Assembly (NCBI GenBank): GCA_947499505.1
Contig: CANMOQ010000002.1
Span: 558,001 to 622,000, forward strand
DNA: 64,000 bases
From: an uncultured Erythrobacter sp.
GTDB taxonomy: Bacteria > Pseudomonadota > Alphaproteobacteria > Sphingomonadales > Sphingomonadaceae
Reading direction: 5' to 3'
Every line of letters begins with the position of its first letter. Within the stretch, counting starts at the first letter, position 1. Below, in pieces: positions 33,319 to 43,455 of this stretch. The notes under the pieces were generated by a model. The model had not been told where the DNA came from. It saw only the letters and a list, made by a program, of their open reading frames with translations, and ran no database searches. The translations under genes were made by a program, and so were the position numbers.

Positions 33319-33864
33319 ATGGCTGATGCAAACGAAGCAAATGAGGGCGTACGGCGGCGTGATTTTATTCACGTAGCAGCGCTTTCAACCGCGGGCGTTG
33401 GTGCTGCGGCTAGCGCGCTGCCGCTGGTTTCCCAAATGGCTCCATCGGCCGACGTGCTCGCTGAAAGCACCACCGATGTCGATGTCTCCGCAATCGAAGC
33501 GGGCCAGAGCATCAAAACGGTGTTCCGCAAGCAGCCGCTGTTTGTGAAGCGCCTGACGCCTGAGGAAATTGCCGAGGCCAACGAAGTCGATGTCGCTGAC
33601 CTGCGTGATCAGGAAAGTCTGACTGACCGTCTTGGCGAGGGTAATGAAGATATCCTCGTCACCATGGGCGTTTGCACCCACCTTGGCTGTGTGCCGCTGG
33701 GCGCGGCTGAAGGTGAAAACAAAGGCGAATACGGCGGCTATTTCTGCCCATGCCATGGTTCGCATTACGACACCGCTGGCCGCATCCGCAAAGGCCCTGC
33801 GCCAACCAATCTGGTCGTCCCGGATTTCGCATTTACCTCTGAATCGGTCATCCGCGTCGGGTAA
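33319..33864 (+). CDS. petA: Ubiquinol-cytochrome c reductase iron-sulfur (Rieske) subunit
   Basis: 181 residues. N-terminal twin-arginine-like 'VRRRDFIHVAALSTAG' with one membrane anchor; Rieske cluster ligands in 'CTHLGC' (from residue 119) and 'CPCHGSHYD' (from residue 143). The periplasmic domain binds a [2Fe-2S] and shuttles electrons from quinol to cytochrome c1. First gene of petABC; the 234 bases before it contain its promoter but I see no sharp -35/-10. Confidence 0.97.
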   Translation: MADANEANEGVRRRDFIHVAALSTAGVGAAASALPLVSQMAPSADVLAESTTDVDVSAIEAGQSIKTVFRKQPLFVKRLTPEEIAEANEVDVADLRDQESLTDRLGEGNEDILVTMGVCTHLGCVPLGAAEGENKGEYGGYFCPCHGSHYDTAGRIRKGPAPTNLVVPDFAFTSESVIRVG

Positions 33865-33909
33865 TCCTGCGTAACTGATCTATCTGTTGAACAAACACGA
33901 GAGAACGCC

Positions 33910-35262
33910 ATGAGCTTCGCCTGGGCAAAACCATACGAACCGCAAACCGGTTTCACGAAATGGATTGATGAAAAGCTGCCATTGCCGCGGCTGGTCTATA
34001 ATGCGGTGGGCGCCGGTTACCCGGTGCCGCGCAATCTCAATTACATGTGGAATTTTGGCGTACTTGCCGGGTTCTGTCTGATGATCCAGATTGTCACCGG
34101 TGTGATTTTGGCGATGCACTACGCCGCCAACACCGAGGTCGCTTTTGCGACGACTGAGCACATCATGCGCAACGTCAACTCTGGCTGGCTTATGCGCTAT
34201 GCGCACGCCAACGGGGCAAGCTTCTTCTTCATCGTGATCTACCTGCACATCTTCCGCGGGCTGTTCTACTCCTCTTATAAAGCGCCGCGCGAGATGATCT
34301 GGCTGCTGGGCGTTGTCATCTTCCTGCTCATGATGGCAACTGCCTTCATGGGTTACGTCCTGCCGTGGGGCCAAATGAGCTTCTGGGGCGCGAAAGTGAT
34401 CACCGGTCTGTTCGGGGCGATCCCATTGGTCGGCGAATCGCTGCAAGTGTGGCTGGTTGGTGGATTTGCGCCAGATAACGCCGCGCTCAACCGCTTCTTC
34501 TCGTTGCACTTCCTGTTGCCATTCGTGATTGCCGGTGTTGTCATCCTGCACATCTGGGCGCTGCACATCCCAGGCTCTTCGAACCCGACGGGTATCGAAG
34601 TGAAGCAGGAAAGCGACACCGTACCATTCCACCCGTATTACACGGCGAAGGACGGCTTTGGCCTCGGCATCTTCCTGCTGGCGTTCACCTTCATGGTGTT
34701 CTTCCTGCCGAACATGCTGGGTCACCCGGATAACTACATCGAGGCAAACCCGCTTTCGACGCCTGCTCTGATTGTTCCTGAATGGTACTTCCTGCCATTC
34801 TACGCGATTTTGCGCGCCTTCACCGACGATCTGACCATCCCGTTCACCGGTATCGTTCTGATCCAAGCGAAGCTGCTGGGCGTGATCGCGATGTTCGGTT
34901 CGATCCTGCTGTGGTTCTTCCTGCCATGGCTCGATAAGAGCCCGGTTCGCTCCGGCCATTATCGCCCGATGTTCAAGAAGTTTTTCTGGTTCGGTTTCAT
35001 CCCCTGCATGATCGCATTGTTCATTGCAGGCGGCGCCCCGGCAGAGCAGCCATATGTGCTGCTAAGCCAGATCGCGACGGCCTATTACTTCCTGCACTTC
35101 CTGGTGATCCTGCCGATCGTCAGTCAGATCGAAGTGCCCAAGCCGCTGCCTTATTCGATCACCGAATCGGTGCTCGGATCGGATGATGCGGCTCCTGGAA
35201 AAACCGCAAGTTCGGGCGCGAAGGGTGCTGATGACATCGGCTCCTTGCAGCCTGCCGAATAG
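33910..35262 (+). CDS. petB: Ubiquinol-cytochrome c reductase cytochrome b subunit
   Basis: 450 residues, eight or more membrane helices. Heme-ligand His residues lie in '[21 protein letters not shown]' and '[23 protein letters not shown]'; the quinol-oxidation motif PEWYFLPF is intact. Core subunit of the bc1 complex, transferring electrons to both hemes b. 45 bases after petA. The C-terminal ~25 residues are hydrophilic. Confidence 0.98.
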   Translation: MSFAWAKPYEPQTGFTKWIDEKLPLPRLVYNAVGAGYPVPRNLNYMWNFGVLAGFCLMIQIVTGVILAMHYAANTEVAFATTEHIMRNVNSGWLMRYAHANGASFFFIVIYLHIFRGLFYSSYKAPREMIWLLGVVIFLLMMATAFMGYVLPWGQMSFWGAKVITGLFGAIPLVGESLQVWLVGGFAPDNAALNRFFSLHFLLPFVIAGVVILHIWALHIPGSSNPTGIEVKQESDTVPFHPYYTAKDGFGLGIFLLAFTFMVFFLPNMLGHPDNYIEANPLSTPALIVPEWYFLPFYAILRAFTDDLTIPFTGIVLIQAKLLGVIAMFGSILLWFFLPWLDKSPVRSGHYRPMFKKFFWFGFIPCMIALFIAGGAPAEQPYVLLSQIATAYYFLHFLVILPIVSQIEVPKPLPYSITESVLGSDDAAPGKTASSGAKGADDIGSLQPAE

Positions 35263-35328
35263 TCCGCCATTGGCAACGTCACCCGTTGGGCCCCAGTGAA
35301 CTCTAGTTTAAGTTGAAAGTCTAAGCGT

Positions 35329-36180
35329 ATGAGCATTCGTCTCGGAGCGATCATTGCAGGTTTAGGGATCGTGGGGATCCTGTTTTTCTGGTCCCTGCTG
35401 CCAGGCGCGATCAATTATGCGCCGCCTGAAAAGCCTGACTATTATGCCTTCAAAGAAAAGCCCATCGCGCCTGAGGGCGGGTTCTCGTTCGAGGGTCCGT
35501 TCGGCAAGTGGGACAATGCTCAGCTGCAGCGCGGCTATCAGGTTTACAAAGAGGTTTGCGCGGCCTGCCACGGTCTGAAGTTTGTCGCTTTCCGCAACTT
35601 GAGCGAGCTTGGCTATTCCGAAGCGGAAGTTCAGGCGGAAGCGGCCAATTGGACGGTCCCAGGCATTGATCCGAACACGGGTGAGACCACAACGCGTCCG
35701 GGTAAGCCGACCGATCAATTCCCATCACCGTTTGCCAACGATGTGGCTGCGGCTGCTGCCAACAACAATGCGATCCCGCCTGATCTCTCACTGATGACCA
35801 AGGCGCGCAAGGACGGCACGAACTACCTCTATTCGCTGCTTTCGGGTTATGGCGAGCCCGATCCAGAAATCGCGGCGACCGTGCCAGAGTTTGAAACCCC
35901 GGCGGGCCTGTACTTCAACAAGTACTTTTCCAATGTGAACATTGCGATGGCGCCGCCAATCGTGATCGATGGCCAGGTAACCTATGCCGACGGCACCGAG
36001 GCGACAGTCAATCAGATGTCAGCTGACGTTGCGGCGTTCCTGACCTGGACTGCTGAGCCGACCCTTGTGAAGCGTAAGCAGACCGGTTGGCCAGTGCTTG
36101 GTTTCCTGCTGTTCGCGACGATCCTAGCCTATCTCTCGAAGAAGCAGATCTGGGCCGGGCTCAAGCCGAAAAAGAAATAA
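35329..36180 (+). CDS. petC: Ubiquinol-cytochrome c reductase cytochrome c1 subunit
   Basis: 283 residues with an N-terminal anchor. Heme attachment CAACH at residues 77-81 ('CAACHGLKFVAF'), axial Met in 'NIAMAPPI', and a C-terminal helix 'GWPVLGFLLFATILAYLSKKQIW' that anchors it in the inner membrane. Delivers electrons to soluble cytochrome c. Followed by a terminator. Confidence 0.97.
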   Translation: MSIRLGAIIAGLGIVGILFFWSLLPGAINYAPPEKPDYYAFKEKPIAPEGGFSFEGPFGKWDNAQLQRGYQVYKEVCAACHGLKFVAFRNLSELGYSEAEVQAEAANWTVPGIDPNTGETTTRPGKPTDQFPSPFANDVAAAAANNNAIPPDLSLMTKARKDGTNYLYSLLSGYGEPDPEIAATVPEFETPAGLYFNKYFSNVNIAMAPPIVIDGQVTYADGTEATVNQMSADVAAFLTWTAEPTLVKRKQTGWPVLGFLLFATILAYLSKKQIWAGLKPKKK

Positions 36181-36212
36181 GCAGACGGGCACAATTGCCC
36201 CATGTTTGAAAC

Positions 36213-36255
36213 AGCGCCTCTCCATCCACATGCGATGGCGGGGCGCTTTTCGTTT
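36213..36255 (+). terminator. Terminator of petABC
   Basis: Two-part stem: outer AGCGCC/GGCGCT and inner CCATC/GATGG around loop CACATGC, followed by TTTTCGTTT (36247-36255). Placed 32 bases after the petC stop. Confidence 0.85.
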
Positions 36256-36299
36256 AAGGCCTATGCCAAACGGGCGCGGCGCATGATGAGGAACTGGAC

Positions 36300-36836
36300 A
36301 TGACCCCCGAAGAACTGCGCGCGCTGATCCGAACGGTTCCAGACTTTCCCAAGCCCGGCATCCAGTTTCGCGACATCACCACGCTGATCGGCCACCCTCA
36401 GGGTTTGGCGGCCAGCGTACGGCACTTGGCGGACATGGCGCGTGCCTGCGGGGCTCAGAAAATCGCCGGGATGGAGGCGCGCGGCTTCATCTTTGGTGCA
36501 GCGGTGGCGGTCGAGCTCGGCGTTGGCTTTGTGCCGGTGCGCAAGCCGGGTAAGCTGCCGATTGCAACCATCGGCGTCGACTACGCGCTCGAATATGGCA
36601 CCGACCGGTTGGAGATGGATCCCGCCGCCGTCAGCGAGGGCGAGCATGTGGTGATCGTCGATGATTTGATCGCGACCGGCGGCACCGCCATCGCAGCAGC
36701 CAAGCTGCTGCGCATGGCGGGTGCGCGGATTGATCATGCGCTGTTCGTGATTGATTTGCCGGACCTTGGCGGGGCGGCGAAACTCGCCTCGGCGGGCCTG
36801 GAAGTGCGCACGTTGCTCGATTTCGAGGGTGATTGA
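36300..36836 (+). CDS. apt: Adenine phosphoribosyltransferase
   Basis: 178 residues. Type I PRTase with PRPP loop 'VVIVDDLIATGGTA', 'MEARGFIFGAAVA' and 'LDFEGD' end. Makes AMP from adenine and PRPP. Start at ATG 36300 ('TPEELRALIRTVPDFPKPGI'). Confidence 0.96.
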   Translation: MTPEELRALIRTVPDFPKPGIQFRDITTLIGHPQGLAASVRHLADMARACGAQKIAGMEARGFIFGAAVAVELGVGFVPVRKPGKLPIATIGVDYALEYGTDRLEMDPAAVSEGEHVVIVDDLIATGGTAIAAAKLLRMAGARIDHALFVIDLPDLGGAAKLASAGLEVRTLLDFEGD

Positions 36837-36921
36837 GGCACGGAGGCGAAGCGGTTTCGAGTTATAAGTATTTGTCTCAAGGCTTGATTTTGAGCGATTT
36901 AGCGCGCACCCGAAACCCGTG

Positions 36922-38832
36922 ATGGACTCGCAAGCTCTTGTAATCGCCACTGTCGGCGCGCTGGGTATCGGCGCGCAATGGGTCGCTTGGCGAACGGGCT
37001 GGCCCGCGATTGTCCTGATGCTGGCGGCGGGCTTTATCGCTGGCCCGATCACCGGATTGATCGACCCTGAGGCAGCCTTTGGCGATTTGCTCGACCCGAT
37101 GGTCAGCATTGGCGTTGCGCTGATCCTGTTCGAAGGGGGGCTCAGCCTCGACTACCGAGAGCTTAGGCATTCCGGCCAAGCGGTGATCCGTCTGGCCACC
37201 ATTGGCGTGTTTATCGGTTGGGCGCTGGGCGCCGCTGCAGGATATTACATCGCAGGGCTCGTGTGGCCGGTCGCGGTGCTGTTTGGCGGTATCTTGATCG
37301 TCACCGGGCCGACAGTGGTGATACCGCTGCTGAGGCAATCCAACATCCAGACGCGGCCCGCTTCGATCCTCAAATGGGAGGGGATCGTCAACGATCCCAC
37401 CGGGGCGCTGTGCGCGGTCATCGCCTATGAATATTTCCGCAAGGTCGCTGACAGTCCCGGCGCATCGCTGATCGAAGTGGTGCCGCCGCTGATCATCGCG
37501 GCGATCATGGCGGGTCTCATCGGCTATGCGGCTGCGCGCTTGATCGCCTTCCTGTTCCCTCGCGGCGCGATCCCGGAATATCTCAAAGTGCCCGTGCTGT
37601 TCAGCGCGGTGATCGGCGTGTTCGTGCTGTCCAACAAGATTGAGCACGAAGCGGGCCTCGTCGCGGTGACGGTGATGGGCATTACGCTCGCCAACCTCGG
37701 CGTCTCAAGCTTGCGCTCGATCCACCCGTTCAAAGAGAACATTGCGGTTCTGCTCGTCTCGGGCATCTTCATCCTGCTCTCAGCCTCGCTGAAATGGGAG
37801 GAGCTGACCTATCTGCAGACGAGCTGGCGCCCGCTCGCCTTCCTGCTCGCGCTGCTGTTCCTTGTGCGCCCGGCCACCGTCCTGCTCAGCCTGCTTGGCA
37901 CTGCTGTGCCGTGGAACGAGCGATTGTTCATTGCCTGGATCGCACCGCGCGGCATTGTGCTGGTGGCGATCTCTGGCCTGTTCGCCCTGCGGCTTGATGA
38001 GCTCGGGATTGAAGGCGGGCAATTGCTCACCGGGCTCAGCTTTGCCGTGGTGGTCATCACCGTCATCGCCCACGGCTTTACCGTCGAATGGGCGGCCAAA
38101 TTGCTGGGCGTAAAAGGCGAATCGCGGCCCGGACTGCTGATCGTCGGGGCCACCCCGTGGACCATTGCGCTCGCACGCGAGATGAAGGCGCTCAAGACCC
38201 CGGTGATGATCGTCGATCCCAGCTGGCAGAGGCTTGGCGCGGCGCGGCGCGAGGGTTTGCCGTTTTACCACGGCGAGATCCTGAACGAGGCGACTGAGCA
38301 CAATCTCGACCTCGCCCCGTTCCAAGTGCTGGTCGCGGCCACTGATAACGAGGCGTATAATGCGCTCGTCTGCAATGAATTTGCGCATGAGGTGGGGCGC
38401 GATTCTGTCTATCAGCTGGGCGAAAGTGCGGATGAGGATGATAAGCACGCGCTGCCAGAGAGCATTCGCGGCCGTGCTCTGTTTGAATCCGGGTTTGGCG
38501 TGTCGGACACTAATGAGCGCCAGGAGCAAGGCTGGGTCTTCCGCAAGACCAAGCTGTCTGACGAGTTCAATTTCGAAGACGCGCAGGAGGTGTTGCCTGA
38601 TAGTGCCAACATGCTGATGCTGGTGCGTAAGAGCGGCACGCTGAGGTTTTTCACTCACGCCGCCCGGCCAGAGCCGCGTGCGGGCGATACGATCATCTCC
38701 TTCACCCCGCCTTCATTGAAGAGCGCGGAAGATCACGCGGCCAAACGCGCCAATAAAGAGAGCGGAAAAGAGCGGGCGAAAGAAAATTCCAAGCCGAGCG
38801 GCGAGGGCGATGCGGGCCCGCAAACGGCCTGA
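36922..38832 (+). CDS. Cation:proton antiporter with C-terminal TrkA-N-like domain (CPA family)
   Basis: 636 residues from ATG 36922 (GTG 36919 just before). Residues ~1-400 form ~12 helices: 'FEGGLSLDYRELRH', 'ILIVTGPTVVIPLL' and 'EGIVNDPTGALCAVIAYEYF' are the NhaP/CPA1-type ion-site region, with 'ND' and 'DP'. Residues ~400-520 are a nucleotide-binding TrkA-N-like domain ('GLLIVGATPWTIALAREM'). The tail (~590-637) is Lys/Glu-rich and disordered. Na+(K+)/H+ exchange for pH and salt homeostasis is a family inference. Confidence 0.88.
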   Translation: MDSQALVIATVGALGIGAQWVAWRTGWPAIVLMLAAGFIAGPITGLIDPEAAFGDLLDPMVSIGVALILFEGGLSLDYRELRHSGQAVIRLATIGVFIGWALGAAAGYYIAGLVWPVAVLFGGILIVTGPTVVIPLLRQSNIQTRPASILKWEGIVNDPTGALCAVIAYEYFRKVADSPGASLIEVVPPLIIAAIMAGLIGYAAARLIAFLFPRGAIPEYLKVPVLFSAVIGVFVLSNKIEHEAGLVAVTVMGITLANLGVSSLRSIHPFKENIAVLLVSGIFILLSASLKWEELTYLQTSWRPLAFLLALLFLVRPATVLLSLLGTAVPWNERLFIAWIAPRGIVLVAISGLFALRLDELGIEGGQLLTGLSFAVVVITVIAHGFTVEWAAKLLGVKGESRPGLLIVGATPWTIALAREMKALKTPVMIVDPSWQRLGAARREGLPFYHGEILNEATEHNLDLAPFQVLVAATDNEAYNALVCNEFAHEVGRDSVYQLGESADEDDKHALPESIRGRALFESGFGVSDTNERQEQGWVFRKTKLSDEFNFEDAQEVLPDSANMLMLVRKSGTLRFFTHAARPEPRAGDTIISFTPPSLKSAEDHAAKRANKESGKERAKENSKPSGEGDAGPQTA

Positions 38833-38862
38833 TCCGGACGGGCAAAGGTACACGAGGAAGTG

Positions 38863-39459
38863 ATGAGAACGACGACAGTCTTGATCGCAGCGTCATTGAT
38901 GATGGGCCTATCCGCCTGCGGTTCTGAGCGCGGCGACACGGATGCGGGCGAGGACGTCAGCATAGCTGATGGCTCCGGTGGTGAGAATGCCGAAGGCGGC
39001 GCCAGCGAAGAAGAACCCGTCTCAATCCTGCGCAGCGATATTGAACAACCGGAAGTGGAGGCTCCGCTGGAGCCGCTCAACGCCACGATTGGCTTTCCCA
39101 ATGGCGGAGCGGATCTCAGCGAAGAAGCTTTGGCTGCGCTCAAAGAAGTGCTCGCCTCAGAGCAAGTGGCGCGGGGCTTGCCGATTGTCCTGCGTGCGCA
39201 CAGCGATGCTGGCGGCAGCGATGCGGTGAACGAGCGCGCTTCGCAGGCGCGCGGGCTGGCAGTCGCCGCCTGGCTGATCGAAAATGGCATTGCCGATGAC
39301 CGCATTCGTGTGATCGTGTTTGGCGAGCAAAACCCGATAGAGCCCAACGCTCTGCCCAATGGCGCCCCAAATGAAGCGGGCCGTGCGGCCAATCGCAGGG
39401 TGGAGGTACTGGTTGGCTCCGCACGCCGCGCGCCGCCGCCAGAAGCCGCGGCGGACTGA
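38863..39459 (+). CDS. OmpA family lipoprotein
   Basis: 198 residues from ATG 38863 (GAGG 5 bases upstream; GTG 38860 also possible). Lipoprotein signal with 'GLSAC' lipobox. An acidic Gly/Ser linker (residues ~20-60) leads into an OmpA C-like domain: 'ATIGFPNGGADLSEEALAAL', 'IVLRAHSDAGGSDAVNERASQARGLAVAAWL', 'NRRVEVLV'. The first strand has FPNGG where FDFDS is usual. Outer-membrane peptidoglycan binding is likely. Stop abuts the stop of the opposing cysQ gene (no gap). Confidence 0.85.
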   Translation: MRTTTVLIAASLMMGLSACGSERGDTDAGEDVSIADGSGGENAEGGASEEEPVSILRSDIEQPEVEAPLEPLNATIGFPNGGADLSEEALAALKEVLASEQVARGLPIVLRAHSDAGGSDAVNERASQARGLAVAAWLIENGIADDRIRVIVFGEQNPIEPNALPNGAPNEAGRAANRRVEVLVGSARRAPPPEAAAD

Positions 39460-40233
39460 TCAGTCGAGGCTAGCGACTAGCTCCAGCGCGGCCTGCGCAT
39501 ATTCCGGACGGCAAATCAGCAGGTCGGGCAGATACGTGTCCGCTTGGTTATAGACCATCGGCGAGCCATCGATCCGGCTGCAATGCAGACCGTGCGCCGC
39601 CGCTACCGCAATTGGTGCGCAGCTGTCCCATTCATATTGCCCGCCAGAATGCAGGTAAATCTCTGCCTCGCCGCGCACGATTGCCATGGCCTTTGCGCCC
39701 GCGCTGCCCATGGGCAGCAATTCGCCGCCAATCGCCTCGGCCAATGCGACCGCTTCCTTAGCGGGCCGGGTGCGGCTGACGACCAAACGCGGTTTTGCCG
39801 CTGGTTCTGGTAGGGTTGCTGGCTGATCAGAGCGCAGCACGATGCCGCCGTCTAACCCGGGCAGAGCAACCGCGCCGACGCTGGCGGTACCGTCCACTGA
39901 CAGGCCGACATGCACAGCCCAATCGCTGCGCTCCTCGCCATATTCGCGCGTGCCATCCACCGGGTCGACGATCCACACGCGGCTCATGGAGCAGCGGGCG
40001 GTGTCGTCCTTTTCCTCTTCGGACAGCAGACCATCGTCAGGCCGTGCGGCGCGGATCGCATGGCATAGGAATTGGTTGGCTGTGGCATCGCCTGCCGCGC
40101 CCAGCGCCTTGCCGGTGAACATGCCGCTGCTGCGGACATCCAGCAGGATGCGGCCAGCCACCTCGGCGAGGCGCGCGGCCAATTCCGCGTCGGACATTGC
40201 GGCCGGATCAGCGTTCATTCCCTCGCCTGTCAT
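39460..40233 (-). CDS. cysQ: 3'(2'),5'-bisphosphate nucleotidase CysQ
   Basis: 257 residues. 'LLSEEEKDD', '[26 protein letters not shown]' and '[18 protein letters not shown]' are the IMPase-fold metal motifs. PAP removal follows sulfate reduction. The start ATG at 40233 overlaps the cysNC stop by 4 bases (ATGA); the alternative ATG 40218 would lose the overlap. Its place at the end of cysD-cysNC supports the PAP-phosphatase role. Confidence 0.9.
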   Translation of the reverse strand: MTGEGMNADPAAMSDAELAARLAEVAGRILLDVRSSGMFTGKALGAAGDATANQFLCHAIRAARPDDGLLSEEEKDDTARCSMSRVWIVDPVDGTREYGEERSDWAVHVGLSVDGTASVGAVALPGLDGGIVLRSDQPATLPEPAAKPRLVVSRTRPAKEAVALAEAIGGELLPMGSAGAKAMAIVRGEAEIYLHSGGQYEWDSCAPIAVAAAHGLHCSRIDGSPMVYNQADTYLPDLLICRPEYAQAALELVASLD

Positions 40234-42146
40234 TTCAGCGGCAGGATCGCGGCAATGATGTGGTCGGCGGCTTCTTCAATCGTCATCTCCACCGTGTTCA
40301 CGCGGATTTCCGGGCTCTCTGGCGCTTCATAGGGACTGTCGATCCCGGTGAAGTTCTTAAGCTCCCCATCGCGCGCCTTTTTGTAAAGGCCCTTCACATC
40401 GCGCTGTTCGGCGACTTCCAATGGCGTGTCCACGAAGATTTCGATGAACTCGCCCTCCGGCATCATTTCGCGCACCATTTGGCGCTCGGCCCGGAATGGC
40501 GAGATAAACGCGGTCATCACGATCAGCCCGGCATCCGTCATCAGCTTGGCCACCTCGCCTATGCGGCGAATGTTCTCAATCCGGTCGGCCTCGGTAAAGC
40601 CCAGATCCTTGTTCAGCCCGTGGCGCACATTGTCCCCGTCGAGCAGGAAGGTGTGGCGGTTCATGAGCGCCAGGCGCTTTTCCACCTCATTGGCGATTGT
40701 GCTTTTGCCCGAGCCAGAAAGCCCGGTGAACCACAGCACGCGCGGGCGCTGGTTCTTCAGGCTAGAGTGATCATCGCGGGTGATCGTGGTTGGCTGCCAA
40801 TGCACGTTTTGTGCGCGGCGCAGGCTGAAGTGCAGCATGCCAGCGCCAACGGTCGCATTGGTGAACTTGTCGATCAGGATGAACCCGCCAAGCGCGCGGC
40901 TCGTCTCATAGGATTCGAACGTGATCGGCCGATCCGTGCGCAGCTCCGCCACGCCGATGCTGTTGAGCTCCAGCGTTTTGGCCGCCAGATGCTCAAACCG
41001 GTTGATGCAAATCTCATATTTCGGCTCAGCGATGGTCGCGCTGACCATTTGGCTGCCGATTTTGAGCCAATAGGCCCGGCCAGGCTTCAGCGCCGCCTCG
41101 TCCATCCACACCAACGTGGTCTCAAACTGGTCCGATGCCTCAGGCGGATTGTCCGCCGCCGCGATCACGTCACCGCGGCTGCAATCAACCTCATCCGCCA
41201 AAGTGATAGTGACCGATTGACCGGCGACGGCCTCATCCAGCTCTCCATCAAAGGTCAGGATGGATTTGACCGTGCTGGTCTTGCCGGCGGGCACGATGCG
41301 CACCTTATCGCCGGGCTTGATTGTGCCGCTTGCGATCAGGCCGGTGAACCCGCGAAAATCCAAATTGGGCCGGTTCACCCATTGCACCGGCATGCGGAAA
41401 CTGCGCTCCTGCGCAGCGGTGTTGGCCAGCTCAACCGTCTCCAAATGCTGGATGAGGGAGGGGCCGCCATACCATTGTGTATTGCCCGAAGGGGCAGCGG
41501 TAATGTTGTCGCCCTTAAAGCCGGAGATTGGGATCGCCGTGAAGCCTTCAATCCCAATCTGCTCGGCAAACTGGCTGTAATCGGCGAGGATTTCCTCAAA
41601 CCGGGCCTGATCATAATTGACCAGATCCATCTTGTTCACCGCCAGCACCAAATGCTTGATGCCCAGCAGGTGGACCAGGAAAGAGTGCCGCCGCGTCTGT
41701 TCGAGCACGCCTTTGCGCGCATCCACCAGGATCACCGCCAGATCGGCGGTTGAGGCCCCGGTGACCATATTGCGGGTGTATTGCTCGTGCCCCGGCGTGT
41801 CGGCGACGATGAACTTGCGTTTCTCGGTCGTGAAGAAGCGATAGGCGACATCGATGGTGATGCCCTGTTCGCGCTCTGCGGCGAGGCCATCGACCAGCAG
41901 CGCAAAGTCAATTTCGTCGCCCTGAGTGCCAACCTTCTTGCTGTCGCTTTCCAGCGCGGTCAGCTGATCTTCAAAGATCATTTTAGAATCGTAGAGCAAC
42001 CGCCCGATCAGGGTCGATTTGCCATCATCCACGCTGCCGCAGGTGATGAAGCGCAGCAGGCTCTTATGCTGATGCTGGTCTAGATAGGCGTCAATATCCT
42101 CCGCGATCAGCGCGTCGGTTTGGAAGCTGGAGTCTTGCGTGTTCAT
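40230..42146 (-). CDS. cysNC: Bifunctional sulfate adenylyltransferase subunit 1 / adenylylsulfate kinase
   Basis: 638 residues. The N-terminal GTPase (CysN) has P-loop GSVDDGKS (37-44), '[12 protein letters not shown]' and 'NKMDL'; the C-terminal APS kinase (CysC) has P-loop '[11 protein letters not shown]' near residue 470, '[16 protein letters not shown]' and '[21 protein letters not shown]'. It makes APS, then PAPS, from sulfate with CysD. The fusion is common in alphaproteobacteria. Overlaps cysD by one base and cysQ by four. Confidence 0.97.
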   Translation of the reverse strand: MNTQDSSFQTDALIAEDIDAYLDQHQHKSLLRFITCGSVDDGKSTLIGRLLYDSKMIFEDQLTALESDSKKVGTQGDEIDFALLVDGLAAEREQGITIDVAYRFFTTEKRKFIVADTPGHEQYTRNMVTGASTADLAVILVDARKGVLEQTRRHSFLVHLLGIKHLVLAVNKMDLVNYDQARFEEILADYSQFAEQIGIEGFTAIPISGFKGDNITAAPSGNTQWYGGPSLIQHLETVELANTAAQERSFRMPVQWVNRPNLDFRGFTGLIASGTIKPGDKVRIVPAGKTSTVKSILTFDGELDEAVAGQSVTITLADEVDCSRGDVIAAADNPPEASDQFETTLVWMDEAALKPGRAYWLKIGSQMVSATIAEPKYEICINRFEHLAAKTLELNSIGVAELRTDRPITFESYETSRALGGFILIDKFTNATVGAGMLHFSLRRAQNVHWQPTTITRDDHSSLKNQRPRVLWFTGLSGSGKSTIANEVEKRLALMNRHTFLLDGDNVRHGLNKDLGFTEADRIENIRRIGEVAKLMTDAGLIVMTAFISPFRAERQMVREMMPEGEFIEIFVDTPLEVAEQRDVKGLYKKARDGELKNFTGIDSPYEAPESPEIRVNTVEMTIEEAADHIIAAILPLK

Positions 42147-43048
42147 CAGAAGTACCCCTCCTGCTTCTTATCTTCCATCGATGCGGATTGCCCCTTGTCG
42201 ATCGCGCGGCCTTGCCGCTCAGATCCGGTGGCGAGCAGCATTTCCTGAATGATCAGGTTCATGTCCGTCGCATCGCTCTCCGTCGCGCCGGTTAGCGGAT
42301 AGCAGCCCAGCGTGCGGAAACGGACGGACCGCTCCACCGGCTCTTCGCCGTCCTCCAGACGGAAACGGTCATCATCCACGACCAACAGCATGCCGTCACG
42401 CTCCACCGTTGGGCGCTTTTGCGACATGTAAAGGGGGACGATATCGATCTTTTCCAGCGCAATATATTGCCAGATATCGAGCTCGGTCCAATTGCTGATC
42501 GGGAACACGCGAATGCTCTCATCATCGGCTTTTTTGGTGTTGTAGAGATTCCACAGCTCTGGCCGCTGGTTCTTGGGATCCCAGCGGTGCGATGCGGTGC
42601 GGAACGAGAACACGCGCTCTTTCGCGCGGGCCTTTTCCTCATCGCGCCGACCGCCGCCAAAGGCTGCATCGAACCCGTGCTTGGTCAGCGCCGCCTTCAG
42701 AGGATCGGTTAGCTGCGCCTGTGAATAGAGCGCGCTGCCGGTATCGAACGGATTGATTCCTTGTTCCTCGGCATGCTCGTTCTCAGCCACGATCAGGTCG
42801 AGGTCATATTCCTTCACCGTCTTGTCACGGTGATCGAGCAGGGCCTGAAAATCCCACCCGCTGGCGACATGCAGCATCGGGAAGGGCGGCGGCGCAGGAT
42901 AAAACGCCTTGCGCGCAAGGTGCAGCATGACCGAGGAATCCTTGCCGACCGAATACAGCATCACCGGTTTTTCGGTTTCGGCCACGACTTCGCGGAAGAT
43001 ATGGATGCTTTCGGCTTCGAGCCGCTCAAGATGCGTAAGGCTTTTCAT
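42146..43048 (-). CDS. cysD: Sulfate adenylyltransferase subunit 2
   Basis: 300 residues. PP-loop pyrophosphatase motif '[19 protein letters not shown]' (about 31-49), '[20 protein letters not shown]', '[15 protein letters not shown]' and '[12 protein letters not shown]'. Catalytic subunit of ATP sulfurylase, working with CysN. First gene of cysD-cysNC-cysQ. Confidence 0.97.
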   Translation of the reverse strand: MKSLTHLERLEAESIHIFREVVAETEKPVMLYSVGKDSSVMLHLARKAFYPAPPPFPMLHVASGWDFQALLDHRDKTVKEYDLDLIVAENEHAEEQGINPFDTGSALYSQAQLTDPLKAALTKHGFDAAFGGGRRDEEKARAKERVFSFRTASHRWDPKNQRPELWNLYNTKKADDESIRVFPISNWTELDIWQYIALEKIDIVPLYMSQKRPTVERDGMLLVVDDDRFRLEDGEEPVERSVRFRTLGCYPLTGATESDATDMNLIIQEMLLATGSERQGRAIDKGQSASMEDKKQEGYF

Positions 43049-43077
43049 GGTTCTGGGCAGCTAAAGGTTCGGTGCAG

Positions 43078-43096
43078 CAAAACAAGCTTAGTTTTG
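43078..43096. promoter_or_regulatory. Inverted repeat 30 bases upstream of cysD
   Basis: CAAAAC (43078-43083), 7-base spacer, GTTTTG (43091-43096). The position near the cysD start suits an operator or leader hairpin. No regulator is named; no consensus recognised. Confidence 0.25.
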
Positions 43097-43158
43097 TTTG
43101 TTGGGCAAGAAGCGCAGCCTGTATTGCCGCTCAACTACGGGGCTTTCGTGGCGGTTCT

Positions 43159-43177
43159 TTCAAGAGCTGTTCTTGAA
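43159..43177 (-). terminator. Hairpin just after tRNA-Gly
   Basis: TTCAAGA/TCTTGAA with 5-base loop, 7 bases past the tRNA 3' end on the minus strand. A tract of T is lacking, so it might be a processing or weak termination signal. The tRNA may read through into cysD. Confidence 0.35.
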
Positions 43178-43183
43178 GAGATC

Positions 43184-43257
43184 TGGAGCGGGTAAGGGGA
43201 ATCGAACCCCTCTAGCTAGCTTGGAAGGCTAGAGCATTACCACTATGCTATACCCGC
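43184..43257 (-). tRNA. tRNA-Gly (anticodon TCC)
   Basis: 74 bases with encoded CCA (43184-43186). Acceptor GCGGGTA (43257-43251) pairs with TACCCGC; anticodon loop CTTCCAA with TCC at 43225-43223; T-arm 'AGGGGTTCGATTCCCCT'. D-arm 'AGCATAGTGGTAATGCT'. Reads GGA/GGG. Confidence 0.97.
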
Positions 43258-43294
43258 CCGCTCGGCAGCGCCATTGCCACGGGTGGGTAGCATA

Positions 43295-43374
43295 GGTCAA
43301 CGCGAAATCCGCATCGGTGAAATCACCCATCATGCATATTTTGCAACATTAAGCTGCAAACTTCGCGTTTGACC
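43295..43374. promoter_or_regulatory. Large inverted repeat between tRNA-Gly and nadM
   Basis: GGTCAACGCGAA (43295-43306) and TTCGCGTTTGACC (43362-43374) are complementary over 12 bp with one bulged base. Between them are GGTG-AAAT-CACC (43316-43327) and TTTGCA...TGCAAA (43340-43345, 43355-43360). Each outer arm ends in TTGACC, pointing away, so they might be divergent -35 elements. As RNA it would be a three-way junction; as DNA it would be a symmetrical divergent promoter or operator. Confidence 0.45.
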
Positions 43375-43397
43375 CATTGCTGGCATCAGCACATAAC
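43369..43397 (+). promoter_or_regulatory. Promoter candidate of nadM-nadV
   Basis: TTGACC (43369-43374), 17-base spacer, CATAAC (43392-43397). It would leave a leader of ~50 bases before ATG 43456. The -35 lies in the right arm of the inverted repeat, so a protein binding there could control initiation. Confidence 0.4.
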
Positions 43398-43455
43398 CAG
43401 CGTAGACAGTTGGGGAGTCCAATTGCCGTTTACATCAATCGAGGGAGTCTCGATC

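Noticed and set aside
40197..41753. 518-residue open frame on the plus strand
   Set aside because: It is antisense to cysNC, whose motifs and overlaps are certain; the translation has no family pattern.
43295..43374. Firm riboswitch call for the nadM upstream repeat
   Set aside because: The arms coincide with outward -35-like hexamers, so a DNA element is at least as likely; no known NAD riboswitch pattern was recognised.
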